Positions 7,412-7,802 of a DNA stretch of 7,802 nucleotides are shown here, one piece after another. The first letter of the stretch is position 1, and every line of letters begins with the position of its first letter. This stretch comes from Bacteroidales bacterium (GTDB lineage Bacteria; Bacteroidota; Bacteroidia; Bacteroidales; WRGA01). Under the pieces are notes generated by a model that did not search any database, was not told the DNA's origin, and saw nothing but the letters and a program-made list of their open reading frames with translations. The translations under genes were made by a program, and so were the position numbers. Location of the stretch: contig JAITHZ010000177.1 in the NCBI GenBank assembly GCA_031279795.1, forward strand, positions 1 to 7,802, in the 5' to 3' direction.

Positions 7412-7802
7412 TTATATTAATTCATTTTTATAGGCTTCGATGGTTTTTTGCAAACCCAGATAGAGCGCATCGCATACCAATGCATGACCGATGGAAACTT
7501 CTTCGAGACACGGAATTTGCCGACAAAGAAAAGCCAGGTTGTTCAGGTTCAAATCGTGTCCGGCGTTCAGTCCCAACCCCAGTTGCCGCGCCAATTGTGC
7601 TGCTTCCGCGAATGGCGCAACGGCTGCGACCGGGTCACTGGCATACCCGATGGCGTACGGCTCGGTATAAAGCTCAACACGGTCGACGCCAGTCTTGGCT
7701 GCATGTTCAATGCTTTGTGCGTCGGCGCCAACAAAAATCGACGTCCGGATGCCTGCCTCACGCAATGCTGCCACGATACCGGTCAGAAAAACCTCGTGCG
7801 TT
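7412..7802 (-). CDS. pdxJ: Pyridoxine 5'-phosphate synthase PdxJ, N-terminal part beyond window
   Basis: PdxJ joins 1-deoxy-D-xylulose 5-phosphate and 3-amino-2-oxopropyl phosphate to make pyridoxine 5'-phosphate, the last ring-forming step of the DXP-dependent vitamin B6 route in the cytoplasm. About 129 residues are visible, roughly the C-terminal half of a protein that is usually near 240 residues. Visible signatures are AGIRTSIFVGAD, GVDRVELYTEPYA (E. coli has EIHTGCYA), GLGLNAGHDLNLNNL with the active-site histidine in NAGH, and VSIGHALV near the end. The frame stays open to the window edge, so the GTG at 7774 is internal and not the start. It reads into exbB with 7 bases between, so it probably heads the ton operon. 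The substrate step is taken from the family. Confidence 0.93.
   Translation of the reverse strand, partial: THEVFLTGIVAALREAGIRTSIFVGADAQSIEHAAKTGVDRVELYTEPYAIGYASDPVAAVAPFAEAAQLARQLGLGLNAGHDLNLNNLAFLCRQIPCLEEVSIGHALVCDALYLGLQKTIEAYKNELI

Larger units (their letters stand above)
5467..7802 (-). other. Predicted pdxJ-exbB-exbD-tonB operon
   Basis: Four genes on one strand are separated by 7, 10 and 2 bases, too little room for promoters or terminators between them. No hairpin with a T run is seen at any junction. This makes one transcript likely, with the promoter upstream of pdxJ outside the window. Whether the transcript continues across the 71-base gap into the alpha-2-macroglobulin gene is open: the gap shows neither a clear terminator nor a clear promoter. 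Confidence 0.8.

Noticed and set aside
7772..7774. GTG at 7774 as a start for a short 120-residue protein
   Set aside because: The frame stays open upstream to the window edge with PdxJ-like sequence (THEVFLTGIV), so this is an internal valine codon of a longer gene.

Overview
The window reads as a stretch of a Bacteroidetes chromosome, probably Bacteroidales. Three things point there. The gene order pdxJ-exbB-exbD-tonB is, from memory, a familiar arrangement in that order. The start codons lie behind AT-rich leaders with no Shine-Dalgarno sequence. The secreted alpha-2-macroglobulin carries a signal peptide ending in an 'NAQ'-type sequence, common in the phylum. No database search was possible, so this is a judgement from recognised families and style.

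Everything recognisable is on the minus strand, so transcription runs from high to low coordinates. First is the 3' half of pdxJ (7412-7802, cut by the window edge), which makes pyridoxine 5'-phosphate. Then come exbB (6703-7404), exbD (6282-6692) and tonB (5467-6279), separated by only 7, 10 and 2 bases and almost certainly one operon. They encode the inner-membrane proton-driven motor (ExbB/ExbD) and the rod (TonB) that passes its energy to outer-membrane transporters. This TonB has a TolA-like Ala/Glu/Arg-rich coiled-coil segment between its proline-rich linker and its C-terminal domain.

After a 71-base gap, a single very large open frame starts at 5395 and runs off the left edge. I read it codon by codon and found no in-frame stop in 1798 codons. 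It encodes a secreted bacterial alpha-2-macroglobulin (YfaS/MG2 family). Its parts are a signal peptide, an N-terminal helical region of about 300 residues, macroglobulin domains, a bait-region-like segment, the A2M core domain and a thioester domain with an intact Cys-x-Glu-Gln motif. The C-terminal end is outside the window. Such proteins are thought to trap attacking proteases at the cell envelope.

The plus strand holds no gene I can support. There is no tRNA, rRNA, insertion sequence, CRISPR array or clear rho-independent terminator, and no gene-free stretch longer than 71 bases. The most interesting points are the co-directional placement of a thioester-competent protease trap next to the Ton motor, the unusual architecture of the trap's front end and bait-like segment, and the TonB/TolA mosaic. 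I see no clear evidence of a wholly new system; the parts belong to known families.
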